Source of the DNA: Woeseiaceae bacterium | GTDB lineage: Bacteria > Pseudomonadota > Gammaproteobacteria > Steroidobacterales > Woeseiaceae | Direction of reading: 5' to 3' | NCBI GenBank assembly: GCA_024640365.1 | Contig: JAHEFE010000003.1 | Span: forward strand, 1-64,000 | DNA: 64,000 bases | In this document: positions 16,686-26,266 of the stretch, in pieces | Position numbering within the stretch: position 1 is the stretch's first letter | How the letters are laid out: each line of letters begins with the position of its first letter | Made by a program: the position numbers and the translations under genes | The notes under the pieces: model-generated | The model's database searches: none | Told to the model about the DNA's origin: nothing | The model's input: only the letters and a program-made list of their open reading frames with translations

Positions 16686-17789
16686 TCACTTGTGTTCAGG
16701 AAACAGCGATAGCAGTCCGCTTTCACTTGCGGCGCAGACGCCTCTTTCTGTAATAAGGCCGGTGACAAGACGGGCCGGAGTAACGTCAAATGCATAATTG
16801 CTGACCGGCGTATTGTTGGCTGTCGTACAGACTTCCTTGCGCTGGCCATCAACCATTCCAACGATATGGGAAACTTCGCGAGCATCACGTTGTTCAATTG
16901 GGATTTCCTGAACGCCGTTGCGAATTTTCCAGTCGATGGTTGTAGATGGCAGGGCCACATAAAAAGGAATGTTGTTGTCGCTGGCAGCGAGCGCCTTGAG
17001 GTACGTTCCGATCTTGTTGGCGACATCACCGCAGCGCGTTGTGCGATCCGTGCCGGTAATGCACAGGTCGACTTGCCCATGTTGCATCAAGTGCCCTCCC
17101 GCATTATCAACAATAAGTGTATGCGGTACACCGCGCTGGCCAAGCTCCCAGGCTGTTAGCTGTGATCCCTGATTGCGTGGCCGGGTTTCGTCCACCCAGA
17201 CGTGCACTGGAACACCTTTGGCATGAGCCATGTAGATGGGCGCGGTTGCGGTGCCCCAGGCTATCGTTGCCAGCGCCCCGGCGTTGCAATGAGTGAGAAT
17301 GTTTATTGGTCGACCTGGGATATTTGCGGCAATTGCCTCAATCAGCGCGAGACCATGCGAGCCAATGTTGCGACTGATTTCACTGTCTTCATAACAGATC
17401 GCTTCTGCTTCCGATCGCAGTAACGAAGGTAGAGCGTTGTCGTCGGCATTCTCGATTACGGCGAGTACTCTATCGACGGCCCACTGCAAATTAACAGCCG
17501 TCGGACGCGTGGCAGCGAGCTCGGCCGCCGCTTGCTGTATGAAGCGCCGGGGATTGGCGGTGCCTTCAGCTTCAAGACCCGCCAAATATAAACTCCAGGC
17601 TGCAGTAGCGCCGATAAGCGGCGCACCTCGCACCAGCATTTCACTGATTGCGTAGGCCCCATCCCGATAATTGGTAAGGTCCGCGACCACATAATCATGC
17701 GGCAGTTGTCGTTGGTCGATAATCTGGACGATCGAGTCATCCTCATTTTTAAGCCAGATGGTGCGAAAATCTGCTCGTGAATTAGTCAA
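16686..17789 (-). CDS. mtnA: S-methyl-5-thioribose-1-phosphate isomerase
   Basis: Aldose-ketose isomerase of 367 residues converting methylthioribose-1-phosphate (or 5-deoxyribose-1-phosphate) to the ribulose form. Signature segments are MLVRGAPLIGATAAW, THCNAGALATIAWGTA with the catalytic Cys, and TGTDRTTRCGDVANKIGTY with the catalytic Asp. Length is normal for the family. It is the first gene of a two-gene operon with the class II aldolase and is divergent from the AMACR-like gene across 157 bp. There is no mtnK or mtnP nearby, so how the phosphorylated sugar is made is not shown here. Confidence 0.93.
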   Translation of the reverse strand: MTNSRADFRTIWLKNEDDSIVQIIDQRQLPHDYVVADLTNYRDGAYAISEMLVRGAPLIGATAAWSLYLAGLEAEGTANPRRFIQQAAAELAATRPTAVNLQWAVDRVLAVIENADDNALPSLLRSEAEAICYEDSEISRNIGSHGLALIEAIAANIPGRPINILTHCNAGALATIAWGTATAPIYMAHAKGVPVHVWVDETRPRNQGSQLTAWELGQRGVPHTLIVDNAGGHLMQHGQVDLCITGTDRTTRCGDVANKIGTYLKALAASDNNIPFYVALPSTTIDWKIRNGVQEIPIEQRDAREVSHIVGMVDGQRKEVCTTANNTPVSNYAFDVTPARLVTGLITERGVCAASESGLLSLFPEHK

Positions 17790-17946
17790 AGCGCCAAGCC
17801 TTCAGTTATTGTCAGTTGCTATCATTCTAGCGATGTTCGCACGCCAGGTCTGCACCGAACGCAAGCTGTTCAGTTGAGGCTGATGGGCGTAATCATCTTT
17901 TCTCGCATACACTTGAAAGCGAGGGATAATCGGGAAGGCTAAGAGT

Positions 17947-19101
17947 ATGGGACCACTATCCGGAATTCGAGTCATTGAAGTAGGCGGCATAGGGCCGGCG
18001 CCTTTTTGTGGCATGGTGTTGGCAGATATGGGTGCCGAGGTGATCGTAGTCGATCGCAAAACCTCGAACGCCAACGCGCCGAATATCCGTTCCGGTCTGC
18101 AGGGTAAATTTGCTATCGCGAATCGCGGCAAGCGTTCACTGGCGATTGATTTGAAACAACCGGGGGCGAGCGACGTCCTGCTCGAACTGATTGCTGACGC
18201 GGACGCATTGATCGAGGGATTTCGTCCCGGCGTAATGGAACGACTTGGACTGGGTCCCGATGTTTGTCTGCGGTCCAATCCGAAATTGATTTATGGTCGA
18301 GTGACTGGCTGGGGACAAGAGGGGCCGCTGGCTCACGCCGCTGGTCATGATATTAACTACATAGCCCTGTCGGGCGCTCTTTATCACGGCGCTCATCAGG
18401 ACGCCGTGCCGTCCGCTCCTCCCACTCTGGTTGGCGATGTTGGCGGCGGTGGGATGTTGTTGGCGATGGGTATCCTGGCGGGCATTATCAGTGCCCGTTC
18501 AACCGGTAAAGGTCAGGTTATCGATAGTGCTATTACCGACGGTTCAGCCTTGATGACAGCACTGCTTTATGGGCTGCAAGAAGCCGGCATCTGGACCAAT
18601 CAACGGCAGGACAATTTTCTTGACGGCGGGTCGCACTGGTATGACTGCTATCGTTGTGCGGATGGCGAACATATTTCGATCGGGGCGCTGGAGCCCGCTT
18701 TCTACAGTGAATTAATGGTGCGCTGCGGACTGGCAGATGCGCCTGAATTTAAAGGCCAATTTGAGAAGTCTCGCTGGCCTGAATTGAAGGAAAAAATGAC
18801 GGCCCTTTTTTTAACGAAAACCCAGGCTGAGTGGTGTGGTCTTTTGGAGGGTACGGATGTGTGTTTCGCGCCGGTGCTAAGTTTCGCGGATGCAGCGAAG
18901 CATCCCCATAACAAGGCACGTGGGTCTTTTATTACTTGCGATGGCGTAACGCAGCCCGCGCCAGCACCGCGCTTCGCAGCGACTCCCAGTGCAGTCAAAA
19001 GCCCGCCTCCAGAAGCTGGGCAGCATACAGGGGAGATTTTGAGCGAGGCTGGCTATGATGCAGAGATGATTTTGTCACTACGCGATAGACAGATTATCTA
19101 G
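17947..19101 (+). CDS. CaiB/BaiF family CoA-transferase, AMACR-type racemase
   Basis: Family III CoA-transferase fold, 384 residues, most like alpha-methylacyl-CoA racemase, which inverts the 2-methyl centre of branched acyl-CoAs before beta-oxidation. Marks are LSGIRVIEVGGIGPAPFCGMVLADMGAEV at the N-terminus (here shortened by its key words GIGPAPF and LADMGAEV) and AGHDINYIALSG, which carries the His/Asp-region residues typical of racemases rather than transferases. An IEGFRPGVMERLGLG segment is also canonical. The Omp85-type gene begins right after its stop, probably as part of the same transcript. Confidence 0.87.
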   Translation: MGPLSGIRVIEVGGIGPAPFCGMVLADMGAEVIVVDRKTSNANAPNIRSGLQGKFAIANRGKRSLAIDLKQPGASDVLLELIADADALIEGFRPGVMERLGLGPDVCLRSNPKLIYGRVTGWGQEGPLAHAAGHDINYIALSGALYHGAHQDAVPSAPPTLVGDVGGGGMLLAMGILAGIISARSTGKGQVIDSAITDGSALMTALLYGLQEAGIWTNQRQDNFLDGGSHWYDCYRCADGEHISIGALEPAFYSELMVRCGLADAPEFKGQFEKSRWPELKEKMTALFLTKTQAEWCGLLEGTDVCFAPVLSFADAAKHPHNKARGSFITCDGVTQPAPAPRFAATPSAVKSPPPEAGQHTGEILSEAGYDAEMILSLRDRQII

Positions 19102-19206
19102 TTGGTTGCATTCTTGGGCCTGCAGTCGGCTATTATGAGGGCTGTACGACTTGCATTAATTATTGCTCGTTTCCGGTGGTTGCGGGGGCTGGTTCGAGGA
19201 ACCTCA

Positions 19207-20913
19207 TTGTTAGTGAAAACTGATGTTTACAGGCTGCGATATTGGCCGCGATACCTGCTAGCAGCTATCGTATGCCTGTCCTGTCCGGGAATTGATTCCG
19301 CTCATGCCGAAGCGGCTGTAGATGGCGGCGAAAGCACTTTTACTATTCCTGAGGCGACCTCAGAAATTCCTGGTGACGATGTGCTGGAGCAAGAGGGCGC
19401 GGTGATTGGCGAGATATTTCTGGCCAAGTACGACGTCTTTGACACCAGCCAGCCAGGTGAAAACAAATCATTATTTCGGCTCGCCAATCGACTGCATATT
19501 GAGACTCGCGATGACGTAATTCTTAACCAGTTGGTTATCAAGAGGGGCGATAAATATGAGCGCCGTTTGCTGGATGAGTCTGAGCGTATCTTGCGTGGCA
19601 ATCAATATCTCTATGACGCCAAGATTATTCCAATTCACTACGAAAACGGAGTCGTCGATATATCGGTGGCGACTCGCGACACCTGGACCCTGGGCATCGG
19701 GTTTACGGCATCGCGCGGTGGCGGCGAAAACAAAACCGGCTTTGAGATAGATGAGCGTAACCTGCTGGGGACAGGTCTGAAGCTTAGCCTTAAGACAGTA
19801 AAGGAAGTGGATCGGGATAGCGTCATGATGGATTTTCATGATCCCCATCTTGGCGATAGTTGGGTGTCGTTGGCGATGCGTGCAGCCAACAGCTCAGACG
19901 GCAATACCTTTCAGCTGATCGTGGATCGACCGTTTTACGCGTTGGACACGCATTGGGCTGGCGGCTTCAGTTACCTGAATGACAAGCGTATTGACTCGCT
20001 CTATGACCGCGGCGAAAAAATCACCGAGTACGAACATGATGTGCAGAACTACCGCGTTTATGGGGGCTGGTCTGATGGCCTGGAGGGGTCGTGGGTGAGG
20101 CGCTGGCGGACGGGATTCGTCTACGATAACCATGAGTTCGCAGCGACTGTCGACGAGCCAATTCCTTTATTGATACCAGAGCCACGCAAGCTTATTTACC
20201 CGTTCATTAGTTTCGAAATGCTGCAGGATGCGTATGAGATAGCGGAGAACCACGACCAGATTGATCGGACCGAAGATTTTTATCTGGGTACTCATTATTC
20301 CGCTGAGCTGGGTTATGCCTCTGAAGGCATCGGCTCCGATAGAAATGCGCTTATTTATTCGACCCGGATCGATAGTGGTTTTGGCTCTCCGACGAATCGC
20401 ATGCTTTTGGCCAGCGCCTATCTCAGCGGACGCTGGGAGAGCGGTGAAAATGTAAATTCGATGCTGGGTGCAGATTTGCGCCATTACCATCAGCAGTCTG
20501 AGAAAGCCTTGTTTTTCAGCTCAGTGTCTGTAGCGGTTTCGAAGGACCTTGATGTCGACAACCCGCTATTGCTTGGTGGAGATAACGGCTTGCGTGGTTA
20601 CCCGTTGCGCTACCAGGGCGGCACGAGCCTTGGTTTGTTGACACTTGAACAGCGCTATTACACGGATTGGTATCCCTTCCGCCTGTTTCGCGTTGGAGGC
20701 GCCATCTTCGCTGATGTTGGCCGTACCTGGGGCGAGGGTCCGCTAGGGGGTGAGAACCTGGGCTGGTTAACCGATGTTGGCTTTGGATTGCGCCTGGGTT
20801 CAACGCGCAGCGCGATGGGCAAGGTTATTCACATCGATATCGCATTCCCGATTAATGCTGAGCCAACGATCGACCGAGTGCAGTTTCTAGTGACAACCAA
20901 GCAAGGATTCTGA
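19207..20913 (+). CDS. Omp85/BamA-TamA-like outer-membrane barrel protein
   Basis: Exported outer-membrane protein of about 569 residues. The start is uncertain: TTG 19207 has GAGGA 6 nt upstream and gives a signal peptide ending DSAHA; ATG 19135 and TTG 19102 are in frame. After the signal there is a POTRA-like region at about residues 60-170 (FRLANRLHIETRDDVILNQL, IKRGDKYERRLLDESERILR). The rest is a beta-barrel ending in phenylalanine (TTKQGF), with GGDNGLRGYPLRYQGG resembling the surface-antigen/D15 lock motif (VRGY/F). It is shorter than BamA, with about one POTRA domain, so it is probably a specialised Omp85 member. Its client is unknown. Confidence 0.78.
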   Translation: MLVKTDVYRLRYWPRYLLAAIVCLSCPGIDSAHAEAAVDGGESTFTIPEATSEIPGDDVLEQEGAVIGEIFLAKYDVFDTSQPGENKSLFRLANRLHIETRDDVILNQLVIKRGDKYERRLLDESERILRGNQYLYDAKIIPIHYENGVVDISVATRDTWTLGIGFTASRGGGENKTGFEIDERNLLGTGLKLSLKTVKEVDRDSVMMDFHDPHLGDSWVSLAMRAANSSDGNTFQLIVDRPFYALDTHWAGGFSYLNDKRIDSLYDRGEKITEYEHDVQNYRVYGGWSDGLEGSWVRRWRTGFVYDNHEFAATVDEPIPLLIPEPRKLIYPFISFEMLQDAYEIAENHDQIDRTEDFYLGTHYSAELGYASEGIGSDRNALIYSTRIDSGFGSPTNRMLLASAYLSGRWESGENVNSMLGADLRHYHQQSEKALFFSSVSVAVSKDLDVDNPLLLGGDNGLRGYPLRYQGGTSLGLLTLEQRYYTDWYPFRLFRVGGAIFADVGRTWGEGPLGGENLGWLTDVGFGLRLGSTRSAMGKVIHIDIAFPINAEPTIDRVQFLVTTKQGF

Positions 20914-20919
20914 GTAACT

Positions 20920-22887
20920 CTACAGCGGCTTTTGCTTTGGAAGTCTGTACAGACTTTTGTCGTAAGCGATTGATGACCAGGCCGAGTGGGCCAGCGCCTT
21001 GTGTTCCAAATCAGGTCGACCTGTAGCTGCCGGAACCAGTTTATCGTCTACGTATTCATATTGTTTAGCGGGCAAATCTTTTTGCAAGATGACAACATCG
21101 TCACCTTCCATATAGGCCTGAGATGAGTAGTACTGCATTATCGCGCGCCCTGGTTGATCCTTCATTTCAGGCCGGGTCAGATCGTGACCGATCATTGGAT
21201 GAGTTGCCGATACCCCGATTAATGAGAGTAGCGTAGGGGCCAGGTCAATTTGGCTGGCCACTGGGGCAAAGTTGCCTGCATTAATTCCGCCGCCAAGAAT
21301 CAGGGCTGGAATATGAAAGCGGCTGATTGGAACAAGCTCGGCACCATAGACGCGCGAGTTATGATCAGCCACAACCAGGAATATTGTGTCGTCCCAGTAG
21401 TTGGACTTTTTAGCCATCTCGAAAAACAAGCCGAGGCTGTAATCCGCGTATTTTACCGCGTTGTTGACGGTGTTTTTTTCCGCGTCATAAAGCTCAATAC
21501 GTCCGTCCGGGAAATCGTAGGGCGAATGGTTGGATACGCTGAATACGAAACTGAAGAACGGTTTGTCATGTGGTTTGCTGAACTCTTTGTCAGCCTGTCG
21601 AAACAGATCTTCGTCCGAATCTCCCCACGAACCGACGAACACGGGGTTTTCGATAGTGGCCTTGTCGATGATGGTCTCGAAACCATTGTTGACGAAAAAA
21701 CGCCGCATGTTGTCGAAGTGTGCTTCGCCGCCATACATAAAACTGGTCGCATAGCCTTCATTCTTTAGCAATTCGCCAAGGGTAAAAAAGCCGCGTTGTG
21801 ATTTTCCAAGTTTGACCACGCTGCGTGCTGGCGTCGGTGTAAAACCGGTCAGCACGGCTTCGATACCTCGTACTGAGCGCGTACCCGTGGCGTACAAATT
21901 ATCGAACCACAAGCCTTCTCGTCTCAAAGCATCCAAGTTTGGGGTGATCGGTGGGCCGCCCATGGAGCCGACGAATTCCGCGCCCAGGCTTTCCTCAAGA
22001 ATGATCACGAGGTTTTTGGGCTTGCTTCTCTGCGTTGTTGCGACTTGCTTGTGGAGTGTGGGTAATTCGGGATCGACGAATGCACTTTCATCCACCAGCA
22101 TCGATTTCCGCACTGTTTGGACGGCCTCGGTATCATCAATTTTTCCATAGCGAAAACCGCCATTGGGTTCGTCCTGGCTCTCATTCAATGCATACAACAC
22201 CGTATATGTTGAGCTCAGCGCCAGGTCATTGACGAGCGGATCACTTGATAGTGCCACGGTGCTGGGATTAACGGGTCGGTGCGCCAGCGTGGACCGAATC
22301 ATTGCGAGACAAACAATGAGTAGCAAAGGCGTGGCGACTAAAACCAGCCAGAAATTTACGGGCGTAGCGCGCTGGATAAGCGGCCTCAATCGACGCCTTA
22401 GCAACAAGAATGAAGCCGGCAACAGCAGCGCCACCATGAATAATTGCGGCTTGTAAGCTGCCCACAACATCGAGGATACTTCTTTTGGGTAGATCAGATA
22501 TTCAATAAAGAGGCGATTGGGTCGTGCATCAAATTGCATCATAAAAGAGGGCGATGATGCCTCCATGAGCACGATGATCATCAAGCACGCAGGCAGGTAA
22601 ACTGCGATTACTGCTTTCCAGATGGGCAGCAACCAGCGGTTGCTGCAAAACAGTGGGAACAGTAATACAGGAATGGCAAAAAACAGCCCAATCAGGACGA
22701 GATCAAATCGCAATCCCTGAACGAATACATTGGTGAGCATGCCGGCATCCAGCACGCGACTCCAGTGCCAAGCGATAAATCCAATGCGGAACACCAATAG
22801 CGTGCAAGCCGCTGTAACGGCAAAAATCAGGAACGGTTTGAGAACAAGGCCGAGTGCACGCAAATGTTTCGCAAATTCAAAAGTCAT
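20920..22887 (-). CDS. LTA-synthase-family membrane phosphotransferase/sulfatase-fold enzyme
   Basis: Inner-membrane protein of 655 residues with about five N-terminal transmembrane helices (residues 15-200) and a large periplasmic alkaline-phosphatase-fold domain. Catalytic-domain marks are NLVIILEESLGAEFVG with the metal-binding Glu, the nucleophile Thr in TGTRSVRGIEA, SVSNHSPYDFP, and VVADHNSRVYG near the end. Gram-negative relatives transfer phosphoglycerol or phosphoethanolamine to periplasmic glucans or lipids (OpgB-like). No lipoteichoic acid is expected in this organism. It is divergent from the MFS gene; the acceptor is unknown. Confidence 0.86.
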   Translation of the reverse strand: MTFEFAKHLRALGLVLKPFLIFAVTAACTLLVFRIGFIAWHWSRVLDAGMLTNVFVQGLRFDLVLIGLFFAIPVLLFPLFCSNRWLLPIWKAVIAVYLPACLMIIVLMEASSPSFMMQFDARPNRLFIEYLIYPKEVSSMLWAAYKPQLFMVALLLPASFLLLRRRLRPLIQRATPVNFWLVLVATPLLLIVCLAMIRSTLAHRPVNPSTVALSSDPLVNDLALSSTYTVLYALNESQDEPNGGFRYGKIDDTEAVQTVRKSMLVDESAFVDPELPTLHKQVATTQRSKPKNLVIILEESLGAEFVGSMGGPPITPNLDALRREGLWFDNLYATGTRSVRGIEAVLTGFTPTPARSVVKLGKSQRGFFTLGELLKNEGYATSFMYGGEAHFDNMRRFFVNNGFETIIDKATIENPVFVGSWGDSDEDLFRQADKEFSKPHDKPFFSFVFSVSNHSPYDFPDGRIELYDAEKNTVNNAVKYADYSLGLFFEMAKKSNYWDDTIFLVVADHNSRVYGAELVPISRFHIPALILGGGINAGNFAPVASQIDLAPTLLSLIGVSATHPMIGHDLTRPEMKDQPGRAIMQYYSSQAYMEGDDVVILQKDLPAKQYEYVDDKLVPAATGRPDLEHKALAHSAWSSIAYDKSLYRLPKQKPL

Positions 22888-23191
22888 AAAAACCTGTCGC
22901 AGTCATGAACCGGATAAACCACTGGGTCAGGCACTGCTGATGCCGGATAGTGAGGATAAAAATGAACCTGGAAGTCGCCAGGTGGGGAATTTGCTCTGCT
23001 CCCTGAGGCGCAATTTAATCGTGGATGAGACTGTAATTACAAGACAAGAGTTCCAAGACCACCAAAATACCTTGTATTTAAAGCCTTTACGACTATCTCC
23101 GCCGATTCATTACCCCTAGAATAGCGCCTCATACGCTTCCGCCAGCGGCGCGGTTTCGATATCACAAATAGAGCCCCTTGGAGGGTTTCGC
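22888..23191. other. 304-bp divergent intergenic region
   Basis: Separates the LTA-synthase-like gene (leftward) from the MFS gene (rightward). It must contain both promoters. A TAGAAT that could serve as a -10 lies near 23117, but I saw no well-placed -35. A long frame crossing it from 22730 is mostly a shadow of the leftward gene. No hairpin with a T-run was seen. Confidence 0.45.
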
Positions 23192-24442
23192 ATGAGACGC
23201 GCAATAGCTCCGGTTAGCACATTGCTTATCGGCGTCGCCATTTTATTGACTGGTCAGGGCCTGCAAGGAACCCTGTTGCCGGTTCGTGCAACTCTGGAAC
23301 ATTTTTCCACGTTGTCGATTGGTCTAATTGGTGCGGCTTATTTCTGCGGATTTACCTATGGCTGCCTGCGGGGCGGTCATTTGCTCCGGCGCGTGGGCCA
23401 TGTAAGGGTCTTCGCCGCGATGACGGCTGCGGCCTCGGCAAGCCCTTTGCTACACGGTTTGTGGGTCAACGTCTGGGTCTGGGGTTTTTTGCGCCTCATC
23501 TCGGGATTTTGTTTTGCAGTGTTGTACGTTGTCATCGAAAGCTGGCTCAATGAGTTATCGACCAACGAGAATCGCGGCAAAGTCTTTTCTGTTTATGTAT
23601 TCATTAATCTGACTGTAATGGCTGCGGGTCAGCAAATGCTGTTGTTGGACGATCCGACCCAGCTGCCATTGTTTGCGATGATTTCGGTATTGGTCTCACT
23701 GGCAGCCGTGCCGGTAGCTCTCTCGACCTCTCCTACGCCGAAGATGCCCAAGATAGTGCGCATTAACGTGAAGCGCCTTTACAGCGTGTCTCCCGCAGGC
23801 ATGTTGGGTTGTACGGCGTCGGGACTGGCCAATGGTGCTTTCTGGGCCCTCGCGCCGGTTTTTACGGCCGGATTTTCCAGTGACGTGTCACTGGCTGCAT
23901 GGTTCATGACGGCAGTAGTCCTGGGAGGCGCGGCGGGGCAATGGCCGCTTGGGTTTCTGTCGGATAAGATCGATCGGCGTATTGTAATAGTCATGTCGGC
24001 TCTTTTGTCGGCCGCTGTTGGCATAGTCATGTGGTTAATGGTCGACGGGTTGCAGCATTATCAGATCGCGCTGCTAGGCGGAGCCTGGGGGGCTGTGGCG
24101 TTCCCGCTGTACTCGATTGCTGCCGCACATGCGAACGATTATGCAGAACCAGAAGAATACGTGATGATCTCGAGCGGTTTGCTGCTGATGTACGGTATCG
24201 GCGCTATTTTTGGGCCCTTCATCGCATCGGCCGCGATGACGTTGCTGGGGCCGGAGGGGCTATACGTCTATACGGCAGCCATTCACATCCTGCTTGTGAG
24301 TTATATTCTCTTGCGCATCATGCGGCGGCCGCCGGCTCCTGCGAGTCATCATGTGACATTTAGCGACGCGCTGACTTATTCGCAGACCAAGTCACAGGTC
24401 TACGAAGAAGAATCAACCGAAGCCCGGGAGGCGACTCCCTAG
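23192..24442 (+). CDS. MFS transporter, YcaD-like
   Basis: Twelve-helix major facilitator of 416 residues. It resembles the YcaD/UMF group of unknown substrate: [18 protein letters not shown] is the loop 2-3 motif, and [20 protein letters not shown] follows helix 4-5. The second half carries [14 protein letters not shown]. The Shine-Dalgarno GGAGGG is 6 nt before the ATG. The stop codon shares a CTAG with the stop of convergent folD, so the two open frames overlap by 4 nt. Confidence 0.87.
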   Translation: MRRAIAPVSTLLIGVAILLTGQGLQGTLLPVRATLEHFSTLSIGLIGAAYFCGFTYGCLRGGHLLRRVGHVRVFAAMTAAASASPLLHGLWVNVWVWGFLRLISGFCFAVLYVVIESWLNELSTNENRGKVFSVYVFINLTVMAAGQQMLLLDDPTQLPLFAMISVLVSLAAVPVALSTSPTPKMPKIVRINVKRLYSVSPAGMLGCTASGLANGAFWALAPVFTAGFSSDVSLAAWFMTAVVLGGAAGQWPLGFLSDKIDRRIVIVMSALLSAAVGIVMWLMVDGLQHYQIALLGGAWGAVAFPLYSIAAAHANDYAEPEEYVMISSGLLLMYGIGAIFGPFIASAAMTLLGPEGLYVYTAAIHILLVSYILLRIMRRPPAPASHHVTFSDALTYSQTKSQVYEEESTEAREATP

Positions 24443-25335
24443 CCGTTGCTGGCGGCACGGCGCTGAGCTGAGGCCAGCGTATTGGCCATAAGCATGACGA
24501 TAGTCATCGGACCGACACCACCCGGTACGGGTGTAATGGCTGCTGCATGCTCGCTGGCGGCGGCGAAATCAACATCACCGGTCAATTTTGATTTCTTTTC
24601 GCCATCGATCTCGACTTCGATACGGTTGATACCGACGTCGATGACGATAGCGCCGGGCTTGACCCAGTCGCCTTTCACCATTCGCGCGCGACCAACGGCG
24701 GCGACGAGTATGTCGGCCCCTCTTGCCACGGCGGGTAAGTCCTTGGTGCGACTGTGTGCGATCGTAACCGTAGCATTTGCCGCTAACAGCAAACTAGCCA
24801 TGGGTTTGCCCACGATATTGGAGCGGCCAATGACGACGGCATTCAGCCCTGACAGGTCTTTCCCGAGTTGATCTTCAATCATCAACATGCAGCCGGCTGG
24901 CGTGCAGGGCACGAAAGCCTTGTCGATATGGCCAGCGGATAACCTGCCTACGTTGATGTCATGAAATCCATCCACATCCTTCGATGGCAGTATTGCTTGA
25001 GTAACTTTTTGCTCATCCATGTGATCGGGCAGCGGCAACTGAACCAGGATGCCATGCACTGACGGGTCGCTATTCAACGTGTCGATCAACTTCAATACGT
25101 CCGCTTCGGACGTGTCGGCCGGAAGCGTGTGTTGCACTGAATTAAAGCCGCAAGCTTCAGCTGTTCGCTTTTTATTGCGCACATAGACCTGGCTGGCAGG
25201 GTCTTCACCCACAAGTACGACAGACAGTCCCGGTGTAACACCATGCTCTGCGATTAGTTTTTTTGTCTTCGCCGTGATTACGGCAGTAAGTTCGGCGGCT
25301 TTCGCTTTGCCGTCAATAATTTTAGCTGCAGTCAT
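24439..25335 (-). CDS. folD: Bifunctional methylenetetrahydrofolate dehydrogenase/cyclohydrolase
   Basis: One-carbon enzyme of 298 residues interconverting 5,10-methylene- and 10-formyl-tetrahydrofolate with NADP. Family marks are [13 protein letters not shown] with the catalytic lysine, [36 protein letters not shown] and [11 protein letters not shown] near the C-terminus. Length is standard and no key residue is missing. It converges with the MFS gene through a shared CTAG stop. Confidence 0.96.
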   Translation of the reverse strand: MTAAKIIDGKAKAAELTAVITAKTKKLIAEHGVTPGLSVVLVGEDPASQVYVRNKKRTAEACGFNSVQHTLPADTSEADVLKLIDTLNSDPSVHGILVQLPLPDHMDEQKVTQAILPSKDVDGFHDINVGRLSAGHIDKAFVPCTPAGCMLMIEDQLGKDLSGLNAVVIGRSNIVGKPMASLLLAANATVTIAHSRTKDLPAVARGADILVAAVGRARMVKGDWVKPGAIVIDVGINRIEVEIDGEKKSKLTGDVDFAAASEHAAAITPVPGGVGPMTIVMLMANTLASAQRRAASNG

Positions 25336-25628
25336 AACACTGGTTCCTGTAAACGAATAGTGACCGCTTCTGCCGGTGACTTGAAAGTGGTCTTGTTACT
25401 GTGTGAAGGCGCTCGTCAGGTTGTTGGATTGGAGGCCATCGATTATTTTCTCATATTCTATCAGGATCACTTGGTTCAGGCAGGAATGGCGGCGTCTATT
25501 GAGTCAGTGTATATCCTTATTGCAGTGTTATTATCGCGACGGTCGCGGAGGATGAAGATGAAGGTTCGTTTGTTTGTAGGATCACGCCCACCCATGAGTG
25601 TCTGGCCAATCCAGGTTGAGGGCTGGTT
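25336..25628. other. 293-bp divergent intergenic region
   Basis: Between folD (leftward) and tpm (rightward). A 90-codon frame from 25360 crosses it and overlaps tpm, but it has a GTG start without a ribosome site and an amphipathic but unremarkable product, so I do not call it a gene. Promoters for folD and tpm should lie here. Confidence 0.4.
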
Positions 25629-26264
25629 ATGAGTCATAGCCAATGGCTGGAGCGTTGGGAGCAAGGGCAGATTGGTTGGCACCAGCCAACCGGCAATAGT
25701 GGCTTGCAAACATATTGGGGGGCGTTGAAGCCAGGCAAAAAAGTGCTGATCCCGCTCTGTGGGAAGAGTGCTGATCTTCTGTGGTTGGTGCGCCAGGGAC
25801 ATGACGTAACCGGGGTCGAATTGTCTACCATCGGTACGCAGGCCTTTTTTGCGGAGAACCAGATTGATTACTCTGTAAAACGAGCTGGTGCGCTTGATTG
25901 CTACCAGGCCAGAGAGCTTCCGTTACGTATTTATTGTGGCGATTACATGGTATTCGATCAGCGCGGCTTTAACGCGCTCTATGATCGTGCGGCACTTATC
26001 GCACTCCCTCCTGACACGCGGCCAGCGTATGCGGCGCATACAGCAACCCTGCTCGAAGCTGGCGCCAGTTTATTGGTAATTGCGCTCGAGTATGACCAGT
26101 CACGTACAGACGGCCCACCTTTTTCTGTTGGTGCAACTGAGGTTCTAAAGTACTGGCCAGATCTGGAGCGCATGGCAGAGAGCAACGTGATCGACAGTTG
26201 TTCGCCGCGATTCGCGGAAGCACAGATTGAAAGTGTCAGCGAAGTGGTTTGGCGAAGTCGCTAA
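25629..26264 (+). CDS. tpm: Thiopurine S-methyltransferase
   Basis: SAM-dependent methyltransferase of 211 residues. Bacterial TPMT acts on thiopurines and on selenium and tellurium oxyanions, giving volatile methylated species. Marks are FxxRW-like WLERWEQGQIGWHQP at the N-terminus, LIPLCGKSADLLWLVRQGHDVTGVELS as the SAM-binding region (shown here in parts PLCGKS and GVELS), and FNALYDRAALIALPP. GAGGG lies 6 nt before the ATG. It converges with the ceramidase-like gene; the stop codons are 2 nt apart. Confidence 0.93.
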   Translation: MSHSQWLERWEQGQIGWHQPTGNSGLQTYWGALKPGKKVLIPLCGKSADLLWLVRQGHDVTGVELSTIGTQAFFAENQIDYSVKRAGALDCYQARELPLRIYCGDYMVFDQRGFNALYDRAALIALPPDTRPAYAAHTATLLEAGASLLVIALEYDQSRTDGPPFSVGATEVLKYWPDLERMAESNVIDSCSPRFAEAQIESVSEVVWRSR

Positions 26265-26266
26265 AT

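Noticed and set aside
22730-23119. 129-codon frame across the LTA-synthase-like gene start
   Set aside because: Mostly antisense to a real coding region; product has no features.
25360-25632. 90-codon frame between folD and tpm
   Set aside because: GTG start without a ribosome site, overlaps tpm, no recognisable domain; probably chance.
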